Below, in pieces: positions 53,472-63,190 of a stretch of 64,000 nt of DNA; the stretch's first letter is position 1, and every line of letters begins with the position of its first letter. The notes under the pieces are model-generated. The model ran no database searches and was not told the DNA's origin. It worked only from the letters and a program-made list of their open reading frames with translations. Source of the stretch: Verrucomicrobiota bacterium (lineage in GTDB: Bacteria > Verrucomicrobiota > Lentisphaeria > JABSQK01 > JAJFLO01); assembly GCA_021772615.1 (NCBI GenBank), contig JAJFLQ010000104.1:62001-126000 (forward strand). The letters are read 5' to 3'. The translations under genes were made by a program, and so were the position numbers.

Positions 53472-55553
53472 ATGTCTAATCTTGTAGAGACAATCAAGGA
53501 TCGGCTCAATGGTCTGCGAAAGCGCTCATACACAGTAAGGTCGCGGATAATTTTTTGTTTCATCGTAATCGCGGCAGTGCCGTGCATTGTGCTGGGAATG
53601 ACAGCGTATGTAATGCAAAAAGATGTCCTCACTACGGAGGCGTTTCAAAGCCAGACCAGCGAGCTCGATGAAAAACTCAAGGATCTCGATACATATCTCA
53701 ACGAGGTAAAGGTCGATGCCGAGGAGATGTCTGATCGCTTTACCATGCAGAAGCTGGTCGAGGCGATTTCTAATCGCGAGGACGAAGCTGAGGTAGAGTG
53801 GTTTCGACATGTGCGGGAAGACATCACACGATTCGGCAATCTGCGGAAGCGCTATGTTCGCATACAGCTGTTGGACAATACGGGACAGGAGACGATACGC
53901 ATTGATTTCGAAGGCGATAACGCCATTGTCCAGCCGCCAAACAAGTTACGTAATCTCGCCGGGAAGCCGTACGTAGAGGCAACACTCGGCCTAACACGCG
54001 ACGAAGCCATCATAATTCCGTTATTGTCGCATAATCCGCAGATTCCAAAGGACGGCTTTGAGTCTCCCGTGATCCGTTGCGGGCGCCCGGTATTCACCCC
54101 GGCCGGGATAAAGGTCGGCATCGTTATACTCACGGCAAAAGCAGATCGCTTCCTGTCACAATTTGGTTCCGTACCGAAAGGAAAGGGCCGGATGATGCTT
54201 ATCGATCCGTTGGGCTACTTTCTCTATCATCCATATCCCGAGATGCAGCAGAACTGGGCGATCAACCAGAATAACGTGAAATTTCAGGAGTATTACGACA
54301 ACGACCGTATTCTGCAGGATATGCTGGAGAAACAGATCGGTATGGTGAAGGATCACTCCGACGAATTTCTTGCCTACCAGAAAATCATGTATAATACATC
54401 GCGTCCGAGCGATTTCTGGATCGGTATCTACACGCAGAAAAAGAGTGACGTCATTCAGCCCGTCAACGACTTCAAGGTGAATTTTCTGTGGCAAATGCTG
54501 GTCACCGCTGTGCTTGTCTTCATCTTCGGTATATATCAGGTTCAGCTGATTACGCGGCCGTTACAGCAGGTCGTTGATGTAGCAAAGTCGATTGGAAGGG
54601 GCGACCTTAACGTCAACAAGCTGAATTACGACACGGACGACGAGATCGGGATTCTCGCCTCGACCTTCGACTCGATGGTCGATACACTGCGCGCGAGTAT
54701 CAACTCCATGGCGAACGCGGCAGAAGAGTTGACGGATTCGTCCCGCGATATTTCATCGAGCCTGCAGGAGCAATCGTCGATCGTCGCCGAGCAGTCGACC
54801 TCGCTTACGCAGATCACGGCGACCCTGGAAGAATTGTCGACGTCATCGACGCAGATCGCCGACAACGCCGACTCGGTCGTCGATATTTCTGCGGGCGCCC
54901 TGGGGCAGGCAGAGCTTGGCGTGACATCGATCGAAGAGATCAAGTCCAAGATGGATGAAATCGCAGATGACAATCGTGGCAGTGTCCGCGAGATCGTGGA
55001 ATTGGGTAAGAAATCAAAGGAAATCGGTAAGGTCATGGAAATCATTAATAATATTGCCGACCAGACCAAGCTCATCGCGTTTAACGCCGCAATCGAAGCG
55101 TCGAGCGCGGGAGAGGCAGGAAAGCGCTTTGGCGTCGTCGCAGTCGAGATACGTCGTCTTGCGGATAATGTAATGAGTTCCACCGGTGAGATCGAGAGCC
55201 GCATTGAAGAAATCCAGCAGGCGATCCATGGCCTGGTGATCGACTCCGAAAAAGGCGCGAAGCGGATTGCAGAGGGCACGGGCCTGGCCGCGGAAACCTT
55301 GTCGAAACTCGAGAGTCTCGTTGAAGGCGCCACGTCCACCAACGAAGCTGCAGACCAGATTTCTCACTCAATACAACAGCAGAAAACTGCTACCGGGCAG
55401 GTCGTATCGGCATTGAAGGAGATCGAGCAAGGGATCCAGCAAACGTCCGTATCGATTAAGCAGACCACCACCGTTACCCGTCGATTGACCGATTCTTCAA
55501 ATGTGCTGCAGAACCTGGTAGACAATTACAGCGTCGATCAGACGCGGTTTTGA
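53472..55553 (+). CDS. Methyl-accepting chemotaxis protein with periplasmic sensor domain
   Basis: 693 residues. TM1 about 22-45, a large periplasmic dCache-like region about 46-335, TM2 about 337-358, HAMP about 359-412, and a cytoplasmic signalling domain. The hairpin tip reads NIADQTKLIAFNAAIEASSA then GKRFGVVAVEIRRLADNV; the widely conserved VADEV is VAVEI here. Start at 53472 has AAGGA eight bases upstream; a longer frame overlaps cheW. It senses an external or surface signal and controls CheA. It follows the second cheW by 29 bases and is the only receptor in the cluster. Confidence 0.9.
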   Translation: MSNLVETIKDRLNGLRKRSYTVRSRIIFCFIVIAAVPCIVLGMTAYVMQKDVLTTEAFQSQTSELDEKLKDLDTYLNEVKVDAEEMSDRFTMQKLVEAISNREDEAEVEWFRHVREDITRFGNLRKRYVRIQLLDNTGQETIRIDFEGDNAIVQPPNKLRNLAGKPYVEATLGLTRDEAIIIPLLSHNPQIPKDGFESPVIRCGRPVFTPAGIKVGIVILTAKADRFLSQFGSVPKGKGRMMLIDPLGYFLYHPYPEMQQNWAINQNNVKFQEYYDNDRILQDMLEKQIGMVKDHSDEFLAYQKIMYNTSRPSDFWIGIYTQKKSDVIQPVNDFKVNFLWQMLVTAVLVFIFGIYQVQLITRPLQQVVDVAKSIGRGDLNVNKLNYDTDDEIGILASTFDSMVDTLRASINSMANAAEELTDSSRDISSSLQEQSSIVAEQSTSLTQITATLEELSTSSTQIADNADSVVDISAGALGQAELGVTSIEEIKSKMDEIADDNRGSVREIVELGKKSKEIGKVMEIINNIADQTKLIAFNAAIEASSAGEAGKRFGVVAVEIRRLADNVMSSTGEIESRIEEIQQAIHGLVIDSEKGAKRIAEGTGLAAETLSKLESLVEGATSTNEAADQISHSIQQQKTATGQVVSALKEIEQGIQQTSVSIKQTTTVTRRLTDSSNVLQNLVDNYSVDQTRF

Positions 55554-55556
55554 TCC

Positions 55557-56594
55557 GTGACCGGTGACGCGAGAAAATGCAAGGTCTTGATCGTCGACGA
55601 CAGCGCAACGGTCCGTGAGTTGCTGGGAGATATGTTGCGCAGCGATAGCGGGATACAGGTCGTCGGATCGGCTGCCAACGGTCGTGAAGCCATTGAGCAG
55701 GTCGCCCGTCTGCGACCCGACATTGTTACGACCGATATCAGCATGCCCGTTATGGACGGGCTCGAAGCAATCGGCCATATCATGGCACAGCATCCGGTGC
55801 CGATCCTGGTGATCTCGGATATTAAAGATTCGACCGTGGCATTTGCCGCTCTGTCACAGGGCGCTCTTGAGGTTCTGCCCAAAACTGACATACAACCCGA
55901 GAAATCCGGGCAGTTGATACGAAAGGTCAAGCTGCTTTCGAAGATCAAGGTCATTCGGCACATCCGCAATACCGACTCGATCAACCAGACAGTGATCACC
56001 GCCAAACGGCAGGTGTTTGACAGTTCTGACTTCGAAAAGGTCATCGTAATCGCAAGTTCCACCGGTGGTCCCAAGGCGCTGTCCGTGGCGCTGTCGAAGG
56101 TGCCGATTGACTATCCGTTTCCTGTTCTTGTTGCGCAGCATATCGAAAACAGCTTCGTTCCCAGCCTGATTGACTGGATTGACAAAGTATCGCCTCTCAG
56201 AGTCAAACTCGGTGAGGAGCTGGATCGAATTGAAGCCGGTACTATCTATATTTCACCCGGTGATCGTAACATGATAGTGGCACCCGGCGGATTTGTTCGT
56301 TTCGCGGCGAAGGTGCCTGGCGAATTGATTCATCCGTCATGTGATAAGCTCCTGTCGACCGCTGCTGATGTGTTCGGTAGCCGCTGTATCGGCGTAATTC
56401 TCACCGGCATGGGCGATGACGGCGCCGTCGGCATGCGCCGAATAAAGGCGGCAGGCGGCGCCACGATTGCGCAGGATGAAGCGACATCTATTGTGTTTGG
56501 CATGCCGAACGAGGCCATAAAATCCGGCTGTGTCGACACGGTCCTGTCGATTGATGACATAGGTCGGTACTTGCGGCGACTCGCATATACCTGA
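55557..56594 (+). CDS. cheB: Chemotaxis methylesterase/response regulator CheB
   Basis: 345 residues from a GTG codon three bases after the receptor stop. The N-terminal receiver has VDDS, phospho-acceptor Asp60 (TTDISMPVMDG) and a Lys in the usual late position; the methylesterase domain (about 160-345) has the triad Ser168 (SSTGGP), His195 (AQHIENSF) and Asp288 (GMGDDGA). It removes methyl groups from the receptor and is activated by CheA. The lack of a clear ribosome-binding site suggests coupling to the receptor gene. Confidence 0.92.
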   Translation: MTGDARKCKVLIVDDSATVRELLGDMLRSDSGIQVVGSAANGREAIEQVARLRPDIVTTDISMPVMDGLEAIGHIMAQHPVPILVISDIKDSTVAFAALSQGALEVLPKTDIQPEKSGQLIRKVKLLSKIKVIRHIRNTDSINQTVITAKRQVFDSSDFEKVIVIASSTGGPKALSVALSKVPIDYPFPVLVAQHIENSFVPSLIDWIDKVSPLRVKLGEELDRIEAGTIYISPGDRNMIVAPGGFVRFAAKVPGELIHPSCDKLLSTAADVFGSRCIGVILTGMGDDGAVGMRRIKAAGGATIAQDEATSIVFGMPNEAIKSGCVDTVLSIDDIGRYLRRLAYT

Positions 56595-56674
56595 ACAACT
56601 TGATTCCGTACCGCTTATCGCATCCGCCGCGACGCATGTACGGCAAGTGACACTATCGAAACCCGGTTCCGCTG

Positions 56675-58138
56675 ATGGACATTTCACTGTTCGCAGACCT
56701 AATAAAAAACAGCAGTGGTCTCACTGTTTCCGAAAGCAAATTCGGTCACCTGACGAGCGCCGTGAAGGCGCGTATGGATCACCACGGACTGACGTCGCAC
56801 AATCAATACCTGATGACGTTGCGGAACGACCGGGAGGAGGCCAAACATCTGATCGACCTGGTCACGATCAACGAAAGCTATTTTTTTCGTGAGGTCGCAC
56901 ATTTCAATGTGGCTGTGAACCGTGTTTTTCCAGGCCTGCGAAGCGGTGCCACTGCTGGCAGGATCCAGCTGCTGAGCGCCGGATGCGCTGGTGGTGAGGA
57001 ACCCTATTCGCTGCTTATTGCTCTGGTCGAGAGGTATGGGTATGCTGTGCTTGAGCGTGTAACCGTTACCGGGATTGATATCGACCGGCGTACCATCCAG
57101 AAGGCGCGTGAAGGCGCTTACACGAGACATTCTTTCCGTGGCGTCGAGGAGGCGCTTCGCGATAAATATTTTGTCCGCGAGTCCGAGAATCGGTTTTCCG
57201 TCGTTGTTGACCTTCGTAACCAGGTAGAATTCGTCGAAGTGAATCTTTTGGAGTTGCCTGAGTGCTACACGAACGCCAGGTTCGATTTGATCTTCTACCG
57301 AAACGTATCGATTTACTTCGATCCGGATGTGCAGCGGATGGTATTCCGGAAGCTTGCAGAAGGCCTGCGTGACGGCGGCCACCTATTCATGAGTTCTGCA
57401 GAGACAATGCTGCACGATCTTGGTTATCTCGAGTTGGCGAAAATCGACGATGTCTTTTGCTTTCGCAAGACGGTAACACCCGCGCCAAGCCGTCGCGGGC
57501 CCAGGTATGCGACACCGGAACGACAGCCTGTGCGACGCCGTAGTCAGGCGGCAACGCAACCACCGTCGCTGTCCGGCGATCACAACAACGCAGCCGTCGT
57601 CGCCTGTCGGCTGGCAGGCGATGATCTCGAATCCGGTGAGCGGGCGTATGGCGATGCTGTTGAAAAGGTGAAGAGGCGGGAATACGAAGCCGCGCTCACA
57701 TCTCTGGAGTCGCTACCGCAGACGCATCCATTTGCGGCGCGTGCGCGCTGTCTTGCCGCTGGAATAGCAATCAATCGTGGTCGGCTGGACGACGGGCGTG
57801 CGATCTGCGAAGCCGTTATTGCGGACGACCCCTGGGTTCTTGAGAGTCACTTGCTGCTTGCACTGGTTAGTCGGCTTGAAGGCGATGTTGTGGAGGCGGT
57901 GAAAAAATTTCGCAGTGCCGTCTATATTGATCAGGCATGTTGGATCGCGCATTACTACCTCGGTGAGATGTATGAAGAGCAGGGCGACGTTACTGCCGCT
58001 CGCAGGGAGTATGCGATCGTTGTAAAATTATTGGAAAAGGACAATGGCGACAATCGCAACTACGCCGTGCTGTTTGCGTTATCGTTTCCGTTACAGGAAG
58101 TCATGCAGATGTGCCGCCGCCGCATTGCGGCCATGTAG
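56675..58138 (+). CDS. cheR: Chemoreceptor methyltransferase CheR with TPR tail
   Basis: 487 residues. The CheR core (1-270) has NESYFFRE, SAGCAGGEEPYSLLI for the SAM site (AG where ST is common) and FDLIFYRNVSIYFDP. After a low-complexity linker rich in Arg, Pro and Gln (275-310) the C-terminal 165 residues form TPR-like helical repeats (YEAALTSLESLPQTHPFAAR, AVYIDQACWIAHYYLGEMYE). CheR-TPR fusions are typical of WspC and other alternative-function clusters, where the tail binds the CheA/CheW complex. Methylates Glu side chains of the receptor at 53472. Confidence 0.9.
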   Translation: MDISLFADLIKNSSGLTVSESKFGHLTSAVKARMDHHGLTSHNQYLMTLRNDREEAKHLIDLVTINESYFFREVAHFNVAVNRVFPGLRSGATAGRIQLLSAGCAGGEEPYSLLIALVERYGYAVLERVTVTGIDIDRRTIQKAREGAYTRHSFRGVEEALRDKYFVRESENRFSVVVDLRNQVEFVEVNLLELPECYTNARFDLIFYRNVSIYFDPDVQRMVFRKLAEGLRDGGHLFMSSAETMLHDLGYLELAKIDDVFCFRKTVTPAPSRRGPRYATPERQPVRRRSQAATQPPSLSGDHNNAAVVACRLAGDDLESGERAYGDAVEKVKRREYEAALTSLESLPQTHPFAARARCLAAGIAINRGRLDDGRAICEAVIADDPWVLESHLLLALVSRLEGDVVEAVKKFRSAVYIDQACWIAHYYLGEMYEEQGDVTAARREYAIVVKLLEKDNGDNRNYAVLFALSFPLQEVMQMCRRRIAAM

Positions 58139-58218
58139 CAATTCGGGGAGGCTGGACGAGGTGACGTGGAAGTCGCGCGATCCAGCCAGAGTCAGAGTTC
58201 CGGCGCTGCCGGAGGTAA

Positions 58219-60534
58219 ATGATTGGCGCGATTCGATCGCGAATATCACAATCTATGGCATTCGATAAAAAGAAATTTATTGCGCGATTCGCAGAAGAGG
58301 CGAAGGATCACATAACCCGCCTCAATGACGGATTTCTTGCGCTCGAAGATAACCCCCGCGATACCGAGACGCTGAATCAGGTTTTTCGCTCTGCGCATAC
58401 GATCAAGGGTTCCTCTCGCATTCTCAGTCTGAAGGAGATATCGCTCCTGGCTCACAAGCTGGAGGATACGTTGCATGCGCTGCGAGACGGTAAGATCAAA
58501 ACCGGTGAGCGCTTGTTCAACCTGTTATTCAGAACCCTGGATGTTCTTGGCGACATGGTGGATCTGGCAGCGGCGAGTGAGCCGATTTCGATCGACACTG
58601 CAGATATTTGTGAGGCCCTGGAAATGGCAGCGGTGGGGCAACCCTTTACTGTCCAGGACGGTGGCGCGACAGGGAAACGCGAGGGGACGGCGGCGCGGCC
58701 GGCCGACGCGACAAAGGAAACGTCTGCGGCCTTGTCGGTTGAGGCGTTGCCGGGCGTAGCTGAGCCGGCAGTGTCGGATGGCGCCGCGGTCGACCCGCAG
58801 GGCGTGGCGTCGCCACGGTCGGCGAAACCCGAGGAAACGATACGTATACCCACTTCCAAACTTGATGAGACCGTGAAGTTGATGGGTGAGATACTATCAA
58901 ATCACGGGCGTTTCCGACAGCTTTCTCTAGACTTATTCGACCTCGAAAAATCCACACGACACTTCATGGAGCTTGTTCGCGCGCATGCGGAACGGCACCA
59001 GGAACGGAATGGCGACTCGCTGGAAGTGATCATCAAGGCAGAGGGGCTGTATAACGAAGTACGCGTATTGTCGTCGACCACACGCGACATGGTGAGCGTT
59101 CACAGCCTCTTGACCGATGGTCTGCGCGAGAAGGTGTTGAAGATGCGCATGCTGCCGTTATCCACAGTACTGGGTACGTTTCCGAGATATGTGCGAGATA
59201 TCGCTACCTCCAGCGGTAAAAAGATTGATCTGGTCATCGAAGGTGCCGACACCGAAATGGACAAGAAGGTGATCGAGCAGCTCGGCGATCCACTCATGCA
59301 CATGATCCGAAACAGTGTCGACCATGGCATCGAAATGCCGGACTGCCGACGTCAGGCCGGCAAGCCCCAACGGGCAACACTTCGGATATCCGCATGTTAC
59401 GAAGGCGGCAACGTGTTGATCGAGGTAAGTGATGACGGTGCCGGTATTGCGGTCGATCGTGTGCGTGAGAAGGCGTTGAAAAAGAAGCTGTTTGATGAGG
59501 ATCGGCTTCACAGCATGTCCAAGGCAGAGATCATCAATTTGATCTTTCGTCCGGGATTCAGCACGAGTTCGATTGTCACTGATATTTCAGGTCGCGGGGT
59601 GGGGTTGGATGTTGTCAACGATTATATCGTCGAGCAGTTGCAGGGATCCGTTCACGTGGAAACAGAGGAAGGAAAGGGTACGAGCTTTTATCTGAAGGTG
59701 CCCGTGACCCTCGCGGTGATCCGAATCATGTGTGCGCGCGCCGGCGCCATCAATGTGGGTCTGGCCGTAAGCGCCGTCGACGAAGTCCTCAAGGTGAATT
59801 CGAACGAGATAATTGAGGTTGTGAACAAGAAGGCGATTCGCTTGCGCGAGAAGATCATTCCGGTGATCCACCTCGATCGCGCGCTGCGGCTCCCGGAACG
59901 TTCAGTCGGTTCGAGCCGCGATGTGTTTGTTGTGATGCTGTCGATGGGTAAGGATAAGCTGGGGCTCGTCGTTGATGCATTGGTCAGTGAGGCTGATATG
60001 GAGATCATGTCATTGCCGCCGCATCTCGACAACAACGAGTTGATCGCCGGCGTGTCGTTGTCCAGCAAGGACGAAGTGGTGATCATTGTGCATGTGCCGA
60101 AGATCTTTGCGCTTGCCAGAGAGCTTCATGAAGAGAAAAAGCGGAAACCGGCACACGGCGGCGAACAGCGGGCGCAGCATATTCTTGTAGTCGACGACTC
60201 ACTCAACACACGCGAAATCGAAAAGAGCATCCTCGAATCCTACGGGTACAAAGTCGACCTTGCTTCGAACGGACAAGAGGCGTTCGACAAGGCCTGTGGT
60301 TTCAAATACGATCTCATTGTTACCGATGTCGAGATGCCGATTATGGACGGGTTTTCTTTCACGGAGAAATTAAAGAATGAAAAGCAGTATCAGAATACAC
60401 CGGTCATCATTGTCACATCGAGAGATAAAGAGGAGGATAAACGCAGAGGAATCCAGGTCGGCGCCGACGCGTACATTCTCAAGGGCAGCTTCGACCAGTC
60501 GAATTTACTGTCGACGGTGCAGAATCTGATCTAG
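58219..60534 (+). CDS. cheA: Hybrid chemotaxis kinase CheA with C-terminal receiver
   Basis: 771 residues. HPt domain with phospho-acceptor His60 (RSAHTIKGSSRI); a linker with Ala and Pro (about 140-210); dimerisation helices; ATPase domain with DPLMHMIRNSVDHGIE and DDGAGI and SGRGVGLDVV; CheW-like domain; then a receiver with Asp703 (VTDVEMPIMDG). The receiver fused to CheA matches WspE-type kinases, where it may act as a phosphate sink. GGAGG is only three bases before the ATG at 58219; ATG 58255 is the alternative. A perfect CCCTGTTCGAACAGGG palindrome (60536-60551) right after the stop may help termination. Confidence 0.92.
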   Translation: MIGAIRSRISQSMAFDKKKFIARFAEEAKDHITRLNDGFLALEDNPRDTETLNQVFRSAHTIKGSSRILSLKEISLLAHKLEDTLHALRDGKIKTGERLFNLLFRTLDVLGDMVDLAAASEPISIDTADICEALEMAAVGQPFTVQDGGATGKREGTAARPADATKETSAALSVEALPGVAEPAVSDGAAVDPQGVASPRSAKPEETIRIPTSKLDETVKLMGEILSNHGRFRQLSLDLFDLEKSTRHFMELVRAHAERHQERNGDSLEVIIKAEGLYNEVRVLSSTTRDMVSVHSLLTDGLREKVLKMRMLPLSTVLGTFPRYVRDIATSSGKKIDLVIEGADTEMDKKVIEQLGDPLMHMIRNSVDHGIEMPDCRRQAGKPQRATLRISACYEGGNVLIEVSDDGAGIAVDRVREKALKKKLFDEDRLHSMSKAEIINLIFRPGFSTSSIVTDISGRGVGLDVVNDYIVEQLQGSVHVETEEGKGTSFYLKVPVTLAVIRIMCARAGAINVGLAVSAVDEVLKVNSNEIIEVVNKKAIRLREKIIPVIHLDRALRLPERSVGSSRDVFVVMLSMGKDKLGLVVDALVSEADMEIMSLPPHLDNNELIAGVSLSSKDEVVIIVHVPKIFALARELHEEKKRKPAHGGEQRAQHILVVDDSLNTREIEKSILESYGYKVDLASNGQEAFDKACGFKYDLIVTDVEMPIMDGFSFTEKLKNEKQYQNTPVIIVTSRDKEEDKRRGIQVGADAYILKGSFDQSNLLSTVQNLI

Positions 60535-60955
60535 CCCCTGTTCGAACAGGGTTTCGAAAGGAAATTTCAAATCACAGGCATTTGGGCTGATTTTTTTCCA
60601 GATTTATTTGGGATTTGGGTTTTGCGATTCGGAATGTTCCCCGATCGGACCTTTTCGCGCGGGGGCGATCCAGCCGCCTATTCGCCGAAGCAGGCCGCAA
60701 TGTCACACCACACCACGCTCACCCCATGGGATTGAAGCACCCCACGGGCACGCGAGCGTTCCTTTCCCTGATTTCTTCGATTTCTGCTGTGAATTCATCT
60801 CGACCCAGCGGGGATCTTTGCGGACAGATCCGCTTCCTTGTCGTTGGACTTCTAGTCGATGGACTTTTGCCGCTGTCTTCATTGTATTGTGGCGCGCTTG
60901 CCGCACGTTATGCACGATCACGTAGATTCGCTACGACCACATTATTCGGAGGTAT
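60535..60955. other. Intergenic region after cheA
   Basis: Apart from the palindrome at 60536-60551, these 421 bases show no gene or clear regulatory motif. An AT-rich, T-tracted stretch (60575-60625) follows the palindrome and could support termination. A promoter for the histidine kinase gene is expected here. Confidence 0.35.
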
Positions 60956-63190
60956 ATGGAAACATTTGATCCAGGCGATAGTGATTTCTCCGGGCAGATT
61001 CAGCAACGGGCGCAGCTGCAGAATGCCGGCTCACTGCACAGGATTCATTGGCTGATCATCGGTGCTTCCCTGGCACTCACCATCGCGGCGTGGTATGTGG
61101 CGAGGTCTCAGGTACGGGAAAAGATTCGCGAACGATTTCGAAATGAGGCCGGAGACATTATCGAACTGATCTCGGAGCGAATGGCAAAGTACGAAGAGGC
61201 GCTGTGGGCAGGTGCGGCGGCGATTCATGCGAATGGCGGTGACATGTCGCCGCAGCAATGGCGGAGGTTCGCCACAAAACTGCGAATTGAGCAACGATAC
61301 CCCGGCATCAACGGCATTGGAATCGTCAATCAACTGGCACCGGAGGATGTGCCGGCGTTTATCGCCGAGCAGCGATTGGAACGCCTTGATTTTTCAATTC
61401 ATCCACCGCATTCGGAGAACGAATATTGGCCAATTTTATGTATCGAACCGATCAAGACCAATTGCAAGGCACTCGGATTGGACATGGCGCACGAACACAA
61501 TCGACTCACTGCGGCAAGGAAAACCCGTGACAGCGGCGATGCTCAGATTACCGGTCCCATCGTACTGGTGCAGGACGACGAGCATACGCCGGGTTTCCTG
61601 TTCTTTGTCCCTTACTATTTGCGTGATCTGCCGGCGTCGTCCGAAGCGTCGCGTCGCCGGGACTTTGGCGGGCTAGTATACGCTCCGTTTATCATGAATA
61701 GATTGATGCTCGGCATGTTGCGCAAGGAACGCCGCGATCTTGGTATTCAGATATCAGATGCCGATACGTTGTTGTACGACGAGCATAAGCCGGGCGAACC
61801 CAATTTTGATCCGGATCCCCTGTTCCAGGATAATTTTGAGATACCGTTTTACGGACGCATCTGGCGATTCGATATTCGCGCAGGGAGTTCTTTTCGTGCG
61901 GACGCGGCCAGTCGTCAGCCATTACTTATTCTCTTGTTCGGTATTATCATCGACATCATGCTCTTGACATTTTTCCTGCTGCTGAACCGGGCTAACCGGC
62001 AGTCCGTAGCGTTCGCGGATACGATGACCACGGCGTTTCAGTCAAAGACGATTGCGCTGCGAGATAACGAACTTCGGCTGCGTGCGGTCATCGAGAATGC
62101 CGCAGACGGTATCGCATTGTTCGATCACGAGCAGGTCATCGAGGACTTCAACCCCGCCTGTGAAGCATTGTTCGGCGTCACGGCAGCCAATGCGGTCGGC
62201 AAGAAGATGACGACGTTTTTTCCGGTCTTGACGCGCGGGGACTTTCGCGATTATATGAACACCCGTAAGTCCGGCGATGACGAAGGACAGGTAAGCAAGA
62301 GCCGTGAGATGAAGGGGTTGCATGAAGACGGGAGCGAATTCGACATTGACCTGCAAATCAGAAATGTTCGGTTGCCGGACCGAGTCTTGTATATGGCAAC
62401 AATCCGGAACATTACCGAGCGCAAGGCATCGGAACGCCGACTTGAGCAGTATACGCACGAGTTGGAACGCAGCAATGACGATCTCGATAACTTTGCGTAT
62501 GTCGCGTCGCACGACCTCAAAGCACCGTTGAGAGTAATTGATAATGCGTCCGTGTGGCTCGAAGAGGATCTCGCGGAACATTTCAACGCGGATACCCGCG
62601 AGAGCATGGCGCTCCTGCGAAATCGGGTTCGTCGAATGGAAAAACTTCTGGACGACTTGCTCGAATATTCCCGTGCCGGGCGTAAGCTCGACGAACGCTA
62701 TAACGAGCCGATCAACGGTAATGTCCTGATTGAGAATGTGGTCACTCTGGTATCCGCGCCCGATGGTTTCCGTATCAATTCGAGTGCCAACTTTCGCCTG
62801 ATTGAGGTGAATCGGATGCCGCTGCAGCAAATTCTGTTCAATCTTATCAGCAATGCTGTCAAACACCATCACAAGACGACTGGTGCGATCGACATCGACC
62901 TCGATATCTCACAGGACGACTATATATTTGGCGTAGCGGACGATGGTCCTGGTATCGCGGTCGAGTTTCATGCGCAGGTATTCAAGATGTTCCAAACATT
63001 GCAACCGCGAGACAGAGTTGAGGGCAGCGGTATGGGGTTGGCGATGGTGAAGAAAAATATCGAATTGTTCGGCGGCGCGATATATTTACAATCCACGCCG
63101 GGGGAGGGAAGTCGTTTTTATTTTTCATGGCCGCGCGTACAGCGCATTCACGTACCCGGAATGCACTCAGTTGCAGGGACGCAGAGTTGA
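60956..63190 (+). CDS. CHASE-PAS histidine kinase
   Basis: 744 residues. TM1 near 28-50 (WLIIGASLALTIAAWYVA), an extracytoplasmic CHASE domain (about 70-300; YPGINGIGIVNQL, GGLVYAPF), TM2 near 320-345, a PAS domain (about 375-490; AVIENAADGIALFD), then the kinase core with His519 in YVASHDLKAPLRVI, NLISNAVKHH, DDGPGI and GSGMGLAMVKK. CHASE domains bind small extracellular ligands such as cytokinin-like or peptide signals. The ATG is preceded by GGAGG at three bases. The stop overlaps the start of the tandem-receiver gene, its likely phosphotransfer partner. Confidence 0.88.
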   Translation: METFDPGDSDFSGQIQQRAQLQNAGSLHRIHWLIIGASLALTIAAWYVARSQVREKIRERFRNEAGDIIELISERMAKYEEALWAGAAAIHANGGDMSPQQWRRFATKLRIEQRYPGINGIGIVNQLAPEDVPAFIAEQRLERLDFSIHPPHSENEYWPILCIEPIKTNCKALGLDMAHEHNRLTAARKTRDSGDAQITGPIVLVQDDEHTPGFLFFVPYYLRDLPASSEASRRRDFGGLVYAPFIMNRLMLGMLRKERRDLGIQISDADTLLYDEHKPGEPNFDPDPLFQDNFEIPFYGRIWRFDIRAGSSFRADAASRQPLLILLFGIIIDIMLLTFFLLLNRANRQSVAFADTMTTAFQSKTIALRDNELRLRAVIENAADGIALFDHEQVIEDFNPACEALFGVTAANAVGKKMTTFFPVLTRGDFRDYMNTRKSGDDEGQVSKSREMKGLHEDGSEFDIDLQIRNVRLPDRVLYMATIRNITERKASERRLEQYTHELERSNDDLDNFAYVASHDLKAPLRVIDNASVWLEEDLAEHFNADTRESMALLRNRVRRMEKLLDDLLEYSRAGRKLDERYNEPINGNVLIENVVTLVSAPDGFRINSSANFRLIEVNRMPLQQILFNLISNAVKHHHKTTGAIDIDLDISQDDYIFGVADDGPGIAVEFHAQVFKMFQTLQPRDRVEGSGMGLAMVKKNIELFGGAIYLQSTPGEGSRFYFSWPRVQRIHVPGMHSVAGTQS

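Noticed and set aside
60608..60925. Two overlapping frames between cheA and the CHASE kinase
   Set aside because: Neither has a ribosome-binding site or recognisable features, and they compete in different frames.
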